Shown here one piece after another: positions 19,132-27,385 of a stretch of DNA of 64,000 nucleotides; the first letter of the stretch is position 1, and every line of letters begins with the position of its first letter. The translations under genes were made by a program, and so were the position numbers. The stretch is from positions 21,252-85,251 of the forward strand of contig JAHFUP010000012.1 of assembly GCA_023265025.1 (NCBI GenBank), written 5' to 3'. The notes below the pieces were generated by a model. It ran no database searches. It saw nothing but the letters and a program-made list of their open reading frames with translations, and was not told where the DNA came from. The stretch comes from Acidimicrobiia bacterium (GTDB taxonomy: Bacteria > Actinomycetota > Acidimicrobiia > Acidimicrobiales > AC-14).

Positions 19132-19644
19132 ATGGAGCAGACGGTGGCGGCGGACGTTTCCTTCGACCGGTGGTACCGCTCCGAACACAGCCGCATGCTC
19201 GCCCTCCTCACCGTCGTGGCCGGCGACGCCGACGTGGCCCGCGACACCACCGCCGAGGCGTTCACCCGGGCGCTGGAGCGCTGGGAGCGCGTCGGGGTCA
19301 TGGCGTCGCCGTCGGCGTGGACGTACCGCGTGGGGGTGAACCTGCTCCGTCGCCGCGGGCGGCGGGCGGCGTTCGAGATGCGTCTCGTGCGGGACCCGCC
19401 CAGGCCGGTCCCGCCGCCGGCCGTCGATGCCGATCTCTGGGCCGCGGTCCGGGCTCTGCCGGTCCGCCAGCGGACCGCGATCGCGCTCCGCTACCTGTGC
19501 GACCTCCCGCAGCGGGAGATCGCCGCGGTCATGGGCGTGGCCGAGGGCACCGTCTCGGCCACCCTCACCGCCGCCCGGCGCCGGCTCGCCGACGAGCTGC
19601 GCGTCGTCGACGAACCGGCCGAACGTCAGGAGGTGCGGCCATGA
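19132..19644 (+). CDS. ECF RNA polymerase sigma factor
   Basis: A 170-residue ECF sigma factor. Region 2 is SFDRWYRSEHSRMLALL ... DVARDTTAEAFTRALERW, and region 4 is LPVRQRTAIALRYLCDLPQREIAAVMGVAEGTVSATLTAARRRL with a standard helix-turn-helix. The linker between them is short and Pro-rich. The next gene overlaps its stop by ATGA and encodes a membrane protein, the usual place for an anti-sigma factor. Likely targets are this operon and the twin secreted gene at 17866. Confidence 0.9.
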   Translation: MEQTVAADVSFDRWYRSEHSRMLALLTVVAGDADVARDTTAEAFTRALERWERVGVMASPSAWTYRVGVNLLRRRGRRAAFEMRLVRDPPRPVPPPAVDADLWAAVRALPVRQRTAIALRYLCDLPQREIAAVMGVAEGTVSATLTAARRRLADELRVVDEPAERQEVRP

Positions 19645-20747
19645 CGGACGTGGCCGAGGAACTCCGCTCCCTTCTCGACTATCCGGCAAATGCGCCGGAG
19701 CCGGTGGAGGAGCTGCATCGGAGGGTCGGGGTACGGCGCCGGCGCCGGGCGAGACGTCGCTCGCTGGCCGCCGGCCTGGCGGCCGTCGCCATGTCGATCG
19801 CCGTCGTGCCGATCCTGCACCGGGCCGACGACCAACCGACCCGCATCGCGACCGTCCCGGCGCCGGCGATCCCGGCCGGCCCGCGATTGGAGTACTCCCT
19901 GCCCGAGGGATGGCAGACCCTGTATGCCGAAGGCAACCGGCTTGCCGTCGCGACCGACGCTCTGTCGGACCGGGACCGGGAGCTCGCGCTTCTGACGCGG
20001 TCCGATGCGTCCTTCCGCGACTTGCCGCCGGATGCGGTCGTCGTCGCCGTGGGCGCCGACCCGCTGGACGTCAAGTACGGGACGAACTGGGACGGCTCGG
20101 TGATCAACGCCGGCCCCGCGTACGGTCTGGGCCCCGAGCGGGTGCTGGCGGGCGGCGTCCGGTTCCGGAAGGGAGACGTGCCGCAGTCCATCGTGCAGAT
20201 CGCGTCATACGCCGGTCCGGATGCGCCGGCGAGCCGGCTGCGCGAGGCCGAAGCGGTTGCCGCCAGCATCCGCCTGGTCGGCGCCGGAGGCACCGCTCCG
20301 CCGGCTCCGCCGGCGGGGAGCGCGTCCGGGGCGTCGGCCGCCCCCCAAGCACTCAAGGAGGTGGCCCGGGCCGGCACCGGGCCCTCCTCGGTCGTGTTGG
20401 AGGCAGATGCCGACTGCGCCTACTTCCGCCCCGCCGGCAGCCAGCCCCACCAGCAGGGCCACGACCGCCTGGGCGGAGGGTGTGGTACCCGACCGGCTCC
20501 GGGCGCGATCGCCACCATCGGATCGGCCGTGCTCGTGTGGGGGGAGCCGGGTACCGCGCCGTCCTCGGCGACGGCCATGCGGGTCGGTCCCGACGTGAAA
20601 TCGGTGTCGGCCAGGACCGCGGACGGCCGCACGTTCCCTGCGGCCCTTGGTGCGACCGGATGGGGCGTCGCCGTGGGCCCCGGACGGATCGTGGGTCTGA
20701 CGGCGATCGATTCCGCCGGCCGCCAGACCGAGTCCTTCGTGCCATGA
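19641..20747 (+). CDS. Membrane-anchored sigma partner (putative anti-sigma factor)
   Basis: A 368-residue protein: about 45 cytoplasmic residues rich in Arg (VRRRRRARRRSLAAG), one membrane helix (LAAGLAAVAMSIAVVPI) and a long exported part. I see no zinc-binding HxxxCxxC anti-sigma motif, so the anti-sigma role rests on gene order and topology. The exported part has two sections joined by an Ala/Pro/Ser-rich linker (PPAPPAGSASGAS); the second includes two Cys residues that could pair. ATGA overlaps join it both to the sigma gene and to the secreted protein gene downstream, so the three form one operon. Confidence 0.75.
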   Translation: MTDVAEELRSLLDYPANAPEPVEELHRRVGVRRRRRARRRSLAAGLAAVAMSIAVVPILHRADDQPTRIATVPAPAIPAGPRLEYSLPEGWQTLYAEGNRLAVATDALSDRDRELALLTRSDASFRDLPPDAVVVAVGADPLDVKYGTNWDGSVINAGPAYGLGPERVLAGGVRFRKGDVPQSIVQIASYAGPDAPASRLREAEAVAASIRLVGAGGTAPPAPPAGSASGASAAPQALKEVARAGTGPSSVVLEADADCAYFRPAGSQPHQQGHDRLGGGCGTRPAPGAIATIGSAVLVWGEPGTAPSSATAMRVGPDVKSVSARTADGRTFPAALGATGWGVAVGPGRIVGLTAIDSAGRQTESFVP

Positions 20748-21619
20748 CGGTCGTGCGACCGCGGCTCGTGCTCCTTGCCGCGATCGCGATGACGGCAATC
20801 AGCTGTGCCGGGTCCCCCGCTCCTGCCGGACCGGTGACTGCCGTGTCGGGGCGCGCCACCGGGTTTCTCGGCAGCGTCAGCCTCTTCGGCGGGCCATCCA
20901 CCCAACGAGGCCCGACGGGAGACCCAGGGTGCGACCCACGCCAGAACGCCCCGGGCCCGAACACGACGCCGACGGAGGGGTGCAGTCCAACGGTCGTGTT
21001 GCCCTCGGAGGGGGCAGCCGCTCCGGTCCGCATGACCGACGGCGACGGCGCACGAGCCGTCTGGGGCCCGGCGGTCGTCTTCGGCGGCACGTGGCCCCGC
21101 GAGAACACCCTGCCGCCGCCGTCGGGGCCCATCACGGTGAGCACCGAGGGCAGCACCGGTCCTCACGGGTCGGTCACGAGCTGGGTGTCCATCACCCCGA
21201 CACCAGCTTCGGCGTCCTGGACGCCGGCCGGGTCCACCGAAGCCCAATCGTGGCCCGGGGGCGTCGGGCCGGGCCCGATCATCGCCGAGGAGGTGCGCAG
21301 CACGTGCACGGCCTCGCCCGGACATACCGCCACCGGGGCGACGACGATCACGCACGGCGTCCTCGGCCTCACCACCGACGCCTGGGGCGACCCCAACACG
21401 TTCGCCCCGATGCCGGCGCACCCGCGACCGAACGACGGACCGCATCACGGCGTCATCACCAACGTCGGCGACTCGTACGACGTCTACTACAACGAGCAGG
21501 ACACCTCGGTCCCGGGATCGATCACCGTGACCGCCATCCACATGAAGCTGCTCGGTCCTGTCGCCGTCGGCGACCTGTATATCGCACAGGCGCACTGCGG
21601 CGTGACGACGAACCGGTGA
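20744..21619 (+). CDS. Secreted lipoprotein-like twin of 17866-19053
   Basis: A 291-residue exported protein. LVLLAAIAMTAISCAGSP is a signal peptide with a lipobox-like ISC, so this copy may be lipid-anchored. From VTAVSGRATGFLGSVSLFGG onward it aligns along its length with the protein at 17866 (GCSPTVVLPSEG, WPGGVGPGPIIAEEV, RPNDGPHHGVITNVGDS, YNEQDTSVPGSITVTAIHM) and stops where the twin adds its helical tail. Its ATG overlaps the stop of the membrane partner, so production is tied to the sigma operon. Function unknown. Confidence 0.8.
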   Translation: MTVVRPRLVLLAAIAMTAISCAGSPAPAGPVTAVSGRATGFLGSVSLFGGPSTQRGPTGDPGCDPRQNAPGPNTTPTEGCSPTVVLPSEGAAAPVRMTDGDGARAVWGPAVVFGGTWPRENTLPPPSGPITVSTEGSTGPHGSVTSWVSITPTPASASWTPAGSTEAQSWPGGVGPGPIIAEEVRSTCTASPGHTATGATTITHGVLGLTTDAWGDPNTFAPMPAHPRPNDGPHHGVITNVGDSYDVYYNEQDTSVPGSITVTAIHMKLLGPVAVGDLYIAQAHCGVTTNR

Positions 21620-21799
21620 GGACCCATCGTCGTCAAGCCGTTCGCCACCGTGTAGCCCGACGGCGCGTTTGGTGCGCTCCGGCCGTGCCGCTCGTCGGAT
21701 AACAACGGCGCATTGGGGTTGGGGTGGTCAGGGAATCGTTCAATACCCCTCGCTGTCGCCGGCGTCATCGACGGCGCCGGGACGACCTGACCGGCGACG

Positions 21800-23035
21800 T
21801 CAGCTGGCGTTGTCCGACGTCACGGTCGCACCCGACGCCGGCTGCTCGCAGTCGTCACCGAAGGTGTGCGCCACCGACTGGCCCCAGTCCGTGGAGTCGG
21901 CCTGCACCTGGAAGTGCAGGTGCGGGCCCGACGAGCGCCCCGTGCCCCCCGACGTGGCGATGGCCTGCCCCTGGGTCACCACGTCGCCCACGTTGACCAG
22001 GACGCCGTTCGCCTGAATGTGGAAGTACCAACTGGTGAAGCCGCCGGCGTGGCGGATCCTCACCGCATTCCCCCAGTTCTGGAGGCTTCCGTTGGGGAAC
22101 GGCATGTTCCCGGGCCCCTGTGGCAGGTTGGGGTTGAAGGTCGCCGTCAGGTTTTCCTGGAGCCATTCCACCGTGCCGCCGCGGGCAGCACGGATGGTGG
22201 TGCCGGCGGGCAGCGAGAAGTCGAAGGCAAACGCCTGGCTCCCGTTGTGCGAGCCGGACGGGTTGTTGTTGCCCTGGCCCACGCCGTGCGACACGCCGCC
22301 CGCCCACGGGTACCGGTAGGCCCCGACCGGGTCGTCCTGGAGCTCGAGGCACGTGAGCCTGAGGCCTCTGGCGAAGTAGGTGTTGTCCTCGGTGGCGAAG
22401 TCGACCAACCCCCGCCTCGAGCTCCACCACTGCGTGCCGGAACCGGGCCGCCACACGGCCGCGTAGCGGCCCTTCTCGACGGCCAGGCACGTGATGCGCA
22501 GCCCTTGGCCGAAGTACGTCCTGTCCTGTTCCACGAACTCGCCGAAGGACATGCCCCCCCGCACCCACTGCGTACCTGAACCAGGCCGCCACACCGCGGC
22601 ATATCTCCCGTTCTCGAACTCCAGCGAGGTGACCCGTAGGCCCTGCCCGAAGTACGGGCCGTCCTGGGCCTTGAACTCGTCCCACGTCATACCGGGGCGG
22701 ATCCACTGGGTCCCGCTGCCGGTACGCCAGACGGCCGCGTACCTGCCGTTCTCGATCGCCAGCGACGTCACCCGCAGCCCTTGCCCGAAGTAGGTGGTGT
22801 CCTGGGCCTTGAACTCGTCCCACGTCATGCCGGGGCGGATCCACTGGGTCCCGCTGCCCGGGCGCCAGACGGCTGCGAACCGGCCGTCGCGGATCGCCAG
22901 GGAGGTGACGCGCAGTCCCTGGGCGAAGAAGGTCGAGTCCTGGGTCTTGAACTGGTCCCAGGTCAGGCCGGCCCGGACCCACTGCGTGCCGGTCCCCGGC
23001 TGCCACACGCCGGCGAACGCATCGGGCCCGCTCAT
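21800..23035 (-). CDS. M23 metallopeptidase with five 46-residue tandem repeats
   Basis: A 411-residue protein. Residues about 6-235 are five repeats of the form (F/Y)AAVWRPGSGTQW, GMTWDEF, QD and TYFGQGLRVTSL, resembling the bacterial tandem repeat domain BTRD1. The C-terminal 160 residues are a LytM/M23 peptidase with HNGSQAFAFDF, VRIRHAGGFTSWYFHI and SGPHLHFQV (the HxH zinc pair). M23 enzymes cut peptidoglycan cross-bridges. No signal peptide is visible at this start, which is unusual for a wall hydrolase. The gene for the small helical protein at 23106 lies 70 bp upstream on the same strand. Confidence 0.87.
   Translation of the reverse strand: MSGPDAFAGVWQPGTGTQWVRAGLTWDQFKTQDSTFFAQGLRVTSLAIRDGRFAAVWRPGSGTQWIRPGMTWDEFKAQDTTYFGQGLRVTSLAIENGRYAAVWRTGSGTQWIRPGMTWDEFKAQDGPYFGQGLRVTSLEFENGRYAAVWRPGSGTQWVRGGMSFGEFVEQDRTYFGQGLRITCLAVEKGRYAAVWRPGSGTQWWSSRRGLVDFATEDNTYFARGLRLTCLELQDDPVGAYRYPWAGGVSHGVGQGNNNPSGSHNGSQAFAFDFSLPAGTTIRAARGGTVEWLQENLTATFNPNLPQGPGNMPFPNGSLQNWGNAVRIRHAGGFTSWYFHIQANGVLVNVGDVVTQGQAIATSGGTGRSSGPHLHFQVQADSTDWGQSVAHTFGDDCEQPASGATVTSDNAS
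22362..23026 (-). repeat. Five tandem repeats of 138 bp inside the M23 gene
   Basis: The repeats encode 46 residues each. The units that contain CAGTGGATCCG-type segments around 22690 and 22835 are nearly identical in DNA, which points to recent expansion or gene conversion within the array. The outer units are more diverged. Confidence 0.8.
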
Positions 23036-23105
23036 CGTGCCGCTCCGCGCGCGCCGTCGGCCCTACCTCGTTCGCCCATGCTGTCCCCCTCCCGGACGGC
23101 GACGC

Positions 23106-23390
23106 TCAGTCGCCCTTCTTCAACCGACCCTTTGCTTCGGCAATTGTGGCATCCACCGCGCCGGCAAAGGCCTCGGCGACGCTGCGGGCGTCGTCCCGGA
23201 CCGCGGGATCCCGAGCGGCGTTGCCGACACCCTCGAAGATGTCGCTCACGGTGCCGGCCAGCCGCTCCAACGCCGAGGTGAACTCCTTGCCGTCCTCGGA
23301 CATCTCCTGCTCGGCATGCAGCTTCAGCTTGAGGCCGAGCGCCGACATCGCGTCGCCGACGTCCGCCCATGCCTTCTTCGGATCAGCCAT
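23106..23390 (-). CDS. Small helical protein of unknown function
   Basis: A 94-residue, highly charged, helical protein opening MADPKKAWADVGDAMSALGL and ending KGRLKKGD. The block DPAVRDDARSVAEAFAGAVD recalls small actinobacterial coiled-coil proteins that I know only as hypothetical. No signal peptide or membrane helix. It lies on the same strand as the M23 peptidase gene with 70 bp between, so the two could be co-transcribed. Confidence 0.65.
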   Translation of the reverse strand: MADPKKAWADVGDAMSALGLKLKLHAEQEMSEDGKEFTSALERLAGTVSDIFEGVGNAARDPAVRDDARSVAEAFAGAVDATIAEAKGRLKKGD

Positions 23391-23481
23391 GCCCCCCAGT
23401 CTAGGAAGGTATGGGAGCATCAAGGCGCAGGCCGGGTCGGTCTCGTGAGGCTTCATACGGTTCAGGCGGCAAAGGAGCACT

Positions 23482-24507
23482 ATGAGGAAACGGCGGGACA
23501 CCGAAACGCATATCGACGCCCACGCTTCGCTACGGCGGCACGATCGACCGCCCGGTTCGATCCACTCTCGCATTCTCGGGCTGATCGCTGTCGCCGTTCT
23601 CTGCGCGAGCTGTTCGTCCGGAGGACAGTCCAATGAGGATGTGTCCGTAGGACAGGCGGGTGCGGCATCCCAATCCGATGCGAGCGTGACCTCGACCAAG
23701 AAGACGGAGACGGTGCTGGCCCGCCGGTATGAGGTCGGAGACTGCGTCATCTCCGAGGAGGCCGAAAACGTGCTCGGTGGCAGCGACCATCTCAGCACCG
23801 ATGGCAAGACGGCGACCAGGGTCGTTCCGTGCGATCGGCCCCACCTCTACGAGATCACCGGCACCTTCCGGCTTCGAGGGTACCCGGAGTATCCGACGCC
23901 CGAGCAGTGGAACGAGATCTTCCGGAAGGCGGGCGACGGCTGCCGGCCGTTCGCCGAGCGCTTTCTGAACAGCCCGCTCGACCCGTCCGGCAAGTTCATC
24001 TCGACCGGGATCAAACCCTCACCCGCCTACTGGGCGACGGGGAACCGGGACGTGTGGTGCGCCCTAGGGCCGGCGCGGGATCCGCTCGACAGATCGAACG
24101 GCCGAGCGCTCAGCGAGGGCAGCGCTCGCGGTCAGAGTCAGACCAGGCTGCGGCCCGTCGGCACATGTCTCGCGATCATTCCGGGGGCGCAGCAGACAAC
24201 CACTCCGGTCAGCTGCGACAAGCCCCATAGCTTCGAGGTGACTGGGTCGGTCAGTATCGCCGACCGGGCGCCCGCACGCCCGTCTACGGACGAGCAGTGG
24301 GAAAGGCTGGTCGAAGCGGACTGCCGGCGCCTGGCGGAGACGTACCTCGCCCGGCCGATCGACAATCAGACCCTTCGGGTGTCGAACTACTCGATCTCCG
24401 CGGAGAGCTGGCTCGCCGGCCGGCGGGAGGTTGAATGCGCGGTCGGCCGATACGACGTCGGGGGTGTCAAGATCCCCGTCGCGGGCCTCCTCCGTGACCA
24501 GCCCTGA
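23482..24507 (+). CDS. Septum-formation family lipoprotein with two tandem domains
   Basis: A 341-residue exported lipoprotein: LGLIAVAVLCASCSSGG has a lipobox at ASC. Two copies of the septum-formation domain follow, each with a GDCV/GTCL opening, V(P/S)CDxPHxxE(I/V)TG and a later Cys: VVPCDRPHLYEITG (about residue 115) and PVSCDKPHSFEVTG (about 250). The paired Cys residues probably form disulfides. The family is linked by name to septum formation in Actinomycetota but its mechanism is unknown. AAAGGAG lies 5 bases before the ATG. Confidence 0.8.
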   Translation: MRKRRDTETHIDAHASLRRHDRPPGSIHSRILGLIAVAVLCASCSSGGQSNEDVSVGQAGAASQSDASVTSTKKTETVLARRYEVGDCVISEEAENVLGGSDHLSTDGKTATRVVPCDRPHLYEITGTFRLRGYPEYPTPEQWNEIFRKAGDGCRPFAERFLNSPLDPSGKFISTGIKPSPAYWATGNRDVWCALGPARDPLDRSNGRALSEGSARGQSQTRLRPVGTCLAIIPGAQQTTTPVSCDKPHSFEVTGSVSIADRAPARPSTDEQWERLVEADCRRLAETYLARPIDNQTLRVSNYSISAESWLAGRREVECAVGRYDVGGVKIPVAGLLRDQP

Positions 24508-24550
24508 GCCCCGCTTCCATGGTCTGACTTCCGCCGGGCAGGATGTGCCC

Positions 24551-25057
24551 ATGACGACACTCGTGGTCCTCGATCAGGGCGAGTCGATCTCCATCTGCTT
24601 CGAGGACCTCCTGAAGTACCACGGCCGGAGCTCGATCGCCGGCGTGGCCCACGCCTTCAAGGCGATGGAGCGCGGGTTCCCCCTGGTGTCGGCGGGCGGT
24701 CCGCCCGAGCGATACGACATCACCGTCGAGAGCGGGTTCCCCGGCGGCGGCGCACGCGACGCGTTCGAGATGGTCACCCGGGCGGTCACCGGCGACCGCT
24801 ACCGCCTGACGTCCGATCCTCCGGTGGCGGCGCCGGAGGCTCCGGGTGGCCACTTCTTCTTCCGGCTGGGCTACCGGGGAACTGCGGTCGACCTCGTCCT
24901 GCGGGCCGGCATCATGCCGGCGGAGTTCCTCGACGTCGCCTGCAGGGAGGCTCCGACGCCGGCCGAGGCCGTCCGCGCCCAGCAGCTCAAGGAGGAGGTG
25001 GCCGAGCGGCTCCTTCGCCTGCCGGCCGAGGAGGTCTACGACGCCGAGCTCCGGTGA
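24551..25057 (+). CDS. Hypothetical protein, faint FmdE-like features
   Basis: A 168-residue cytoplasmic protein beginning MTTLVVLDQGESISICFEDL. The block LLKYHGRSSIAGVAHAFKAM and the later GGGARDAFEMVTRAVTGDRY recall the FHGH and following helix of FmdE-type proteins, but the metal-binding Cys residues are not evident. A function should not be inferred from this. The ATG at 24551 follows the lipoprotein stop by 43 bases. It converges with the acetyltransferase gene at 25086. Confidence 0.65.
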   Translation: MTTLVVLDQGESISICFEDLLKYHGRSSIAGVAHAFKAMERGFPLVSAGGPPERYDITVESGFPGGGARDAFEMVTRAVTGDRYRLTSDPPVAAPEAPGGHFFFRLGYRGTAVDLVLRAGIMPAEFLDVACREAPTPAEAVRAQQLKEEVAERLLRLPAEEVYDAELR

Positions 25058-25085
25058 CGGTGCGCCGTCCTCGGCCGTCGCCCTT

Positions 25086-25955
25086 TCAGCCGAGCTCGAA
25101 CGTCGACACGCCGAAGATCCGCTCCAGGGCAACGTCGGGGGCGGGGCCGTTGTACATGCGAGCCGTCTCGAAGACCGGGGTCATGCCCAGGTCCTCGGCG
25201 AGGGCCACGGCGGCATGCCCGACCTCCGGCACGTCGAGGAAGACCGGCTCCGGGCCGGTGCCGGCCGCGAGTGCCACGAGCAGCGCCCTGGCTACGCCGG
25301 CGTCGTCGGCGAACAGCGGCCCGACCTTGTGGCCGGTGTGGCACCGGCGGAGGACGCCGAAGCCGGCGAGAACGTCCCCGGCCATGAAAGCCAGCGCCCG
25401 GTGACCCGACGTCGTGGTCCAGGCCGAGAGGAACTCGTCACGCAACGCTGGGAAGCACGCCCGGTCGTAGGTCGCGAGCGCGGCGAACGGCACCTCGCCG
25501 ATGTCCACGATCCGGCCGGTGGTGGCCACCGCCTCGGAGTGCGCGTCGATCCGGCCGCCGTACCGGACGTTGCGATATGCCAGCTCGAAACCGGACCTCT
25601 CGTAGTTCGCCAGCTGAGCGGGCACCCCGTCGAGGCCGATCAGCCGATTCCCGGCGTGCGGTAGCGCCGCAAGCCACAGTGCGCGGCCGTACCCCTTCCG
25701 CCGGTGCGGCTCCGACACGATGTAGCAACCGACGAAACCGAATGCGTCGCCGTAGTTCACGACGGAGATCGAGGCGATCAGATCGCCGTCGAGATAGCCA
25801 CCGAGGAAGCCCTCCCGGTCGACGGTGAGGAAGCAGGTGGCGTCGCGCAGTCCGGGGTTCCAGCCCTCGGCCCGGGCCCAGCCGATCGCCTTCCCCACCT
25901 CGGCCGGCGTCATCGTGCGGACCTCGTACGACCCCGTCCCGGCTCGCTCGCGCAT
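25086..25955 (-). CDS. GNAT N-acetyltransferase with C-terminal second domain
   Basis: A 289-residue protein. The N-terminal half is a GNAT domain with the acetyl-CoA loop in CYIVSEPHRRKGYGRALW, and the C-terminal half (GRIVDIGEVPFAALATYDRA onward, with PLFADD and FLDVPEVG) fits the second domain seen in GNAT proteins of the DUF1248/Acetyltransf_18 type. The acceptor is unknown. GGGAGGAG lies close before the ATG at 25955. It is divergent from the small acidic protein gene at 25987. Confidence 0.85.
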   Translation of the reverse strand: MRERAGTGSYEVRTMTPAEVGKAIGWARAEGWNPGLRDATCFLTVDREGFLGGYLDGDLIASISVVNYGDAFGFVGCYIVSEPHRRKGYGRALWLAALPHAGNRLIGLDGVPAQLANYERSGFELAYRNVRYGGRIDAHSEAVATTGRIVDIGEVPFAALATYDRACFPALRDEFLSAWTTTSGHRALAFMAGDVLAGFGVLRRCHTGHKVGPLFADDAGVARALLVALAAGTGPEPVFLDVPEVGHAAVALAEDLGMTPVFETARMYNGPAPDVALERIFGVSTFELG

Positions 25956-25986
25956 CTCCTCCTCCCGGTTTGGGAACATTGACACC

Positions 25987-26148
25987 ATGCCATTCAAGCG
26001 AAGCCGCACGTACGAGGAGCAGGAACCGGAGAAGGACGACGAGGTGGCGCCGGAGGTGCCGACCTCCTTCGCCACCAAGGGCGTCGGCTGGTCCGGCCGC
26101 GAGAAGGACGATCTCGACGTCGTGGACCTCAACGAGGAGAAGAAGTAG
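25987..26148 (+). CDS. Small acidic hypothetical protein
   Basis: A 53-residue protein, MPFKRSRTYEEQEPEKDDEV and ending DDLDVVDLNEEKK, with about 40 % charged residues and no hydrophobic segment; probably unstructured. I know no family. It starts 31 bp from the divergent acetyltransferase start and its 3' end overlaps the 3' end of the YoaK-like gene on the other strand by 20 bp. Confidence 0.5.
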   Translation: MPFKRSRTYEEQEPEKDDEVAPEVPTSFATKGVGWSGREKDDLDVVDLNEEKK

Positions 26149-26869
26149 CGCTCACCTGTGATCTCGGGTCAACCACTGCCTGACCCCACGCGCAGAGCGC
26201 CACCGCAGCAACGGGAAGGATGATCGCCCAGAAGTGGACGAGGGCGGTCATCAGCCCCCCGAGCGCAGCGCCGCCGGCGAAGGCGACCACCACCCGGCGG
26301 AACGCCTGTACGCGGCGCATGACAGCCGCCCGCTCGTCATTCGGCCGTCCTCCGAAGACCCCGTCCGCGATGTCCATCCCCAGCAGCGTCAACGTGCCCG
26401 TCACCATGGTCGTCGGGAAGACGTAGCCGCCGAGCCGGGTGGCGACGCTCTGCACGGCCATCGCCGACACGCCGGCGGCACCGACGATCGTCTGGGCCAC
26501 CAGGGACGGGCCGTTCCGGTGAGGAACCAGCGACACGCCGAACACCAGGAACAGTCCGAGGAGCACTGCCTCAATGCCCAGGATGACCGGAAGCGCCCCA
26601 GCAGAGCTCCGGCGCCGGATCCGGCCTGCCGCCCACGCGGCGGCGATCACGGCGGCGAGCCACAGCGGCACCATGATCAGCAGGGGGATGGCGCTCCGTC
26701 CAGGACGGGCTGCGGCGATCGGAAGGTTACCCGTCACGTGGTTGGGGAAGAGCCCGCGCAGCATCATGTAGCCGGCGGTGTCGACGTAGCCGCCGACCAG
26801 CCCCAGGGTCACGGCTCGGGTGGCATCCCATCGGGTGGCGAGGCGCGACGGCGCGAGGACGGCGATCAT
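26129..26869 (-). CDS. YoaK/DUF1275 family membrane protein
   Basis: A 246-residue membrane protein with about six helices. It has the DUF1275 marks LGLVGGYVDTAGYMMLRGLF, PNHVTGNLPIAAA and AMAVQSVATRLGG followed by FPTTMVTGTLTLLG. The family is widespread but has no proven function; transport is often guessed. Its ATG overlaps the stop of the DUF983 gene (ATGA), so the two membrane proteins are made together. Confidence 0.87.
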   Translation of the reverse strand: MIAVLAPSRLATRWDATRAVTLGLVGGYVDTAGYMMLRGLFPNHVTGNLPIAAARPGRSAIPLLIMVPLWLAAVIAAAWAAGRIRRRSSAGALPVILGIEAVLLGLFLVFGVSLVPHRNGPSLVAQTIVGAAGVSAMAVQSVATRLGGYVFPTTMVTGTLTLLGMDIADGVFGGRPNDERAAVMRRVQAFRRVVVAFAGGAALGGLMTALVHFWAIILPVAAVALCAWGQAVVDPRSQVSATSSPR

Positions 26870-27303
26870 CTGGGCTTCAGGCGGACGTCGCTCGGCTCGG
26901 TCTCGTCGACGGGACGCAGGATGAGCTCGATGGCGACCCATAGCGTCTTGGAATAGGGGTAGAAGACGAGCGGTGCCAGCACTGCTCCGACAAGTCCGCC
27001 GACGATGACCGGTACCAGGCTGGCGTCGGGATCGGCGTTGAGCATGACGATCGTGGGAATGACGGCAAGGAGCATCACCAGGCCCTGCGCGATCACCAGG
27101 TTCATCACATAGGCGCCGAGGAAGAACCCTTCCTCCCGTGCGAACTGGTAGCCACATCCGGGGCAACGGTCGGCCATCGCGAACCAGCCCGAGAACAGCC
27201 GGCCGGCGCCGCACGCAGGGCAACGCTTCAGTGCGCCGCGCAGGAGCATGCGCCCGGGCGAAGGGGTGGCGGCCGCGCCCTTCTCGCCCACCGCGGTTGC
27301 CAT
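26866..27303 (-). CDS. DUF983 family zinc-ribbon membrane protein
   Basis: A 145-residue protein: a CPACG...CPGCG zinc ribbon (LKRCPACGAGRLFSGWFAMADRC in outline) followed by two membrane helices (LVIAQGLVMLLAVIPTIVML, VIVGGLVGAVLAPLVFYP). This is the DUF983 layout; the function is unknown. The ATG at 27303 has AGAGGAG 8 bases upstream. It is coupled to the downstream YoaK-like gene. Confidence 0.85.
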   Translation of the reverse strand: MATAVGEKGAAATPSPGRMLLRGALKRCPACGAGRLFSGWFAMADRCPGCGYQFAREEGFFLGAYVMNLVIAQGLVMLLAVIPTIVMLNADPDASLVPVIVGGLVGAVLAPLVFYPYSKTLWVAIELILRPVDETEPSDVRLKPR

Positions 27304-27385
27304 GTCGAACTCCTCTGTCTCGTCGGTCGCCCCATCGTGCGGCCCGTCGTTGCACGCCGGTTGCACCACGCGACCACTGACGGCC

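Noticed and set aside
22362..23026. Possible CRISPR-like array because of regular repeats
   Set aside because: The 138-bp units are contiguous, in frame and code for a protein domain; there are no spacers.
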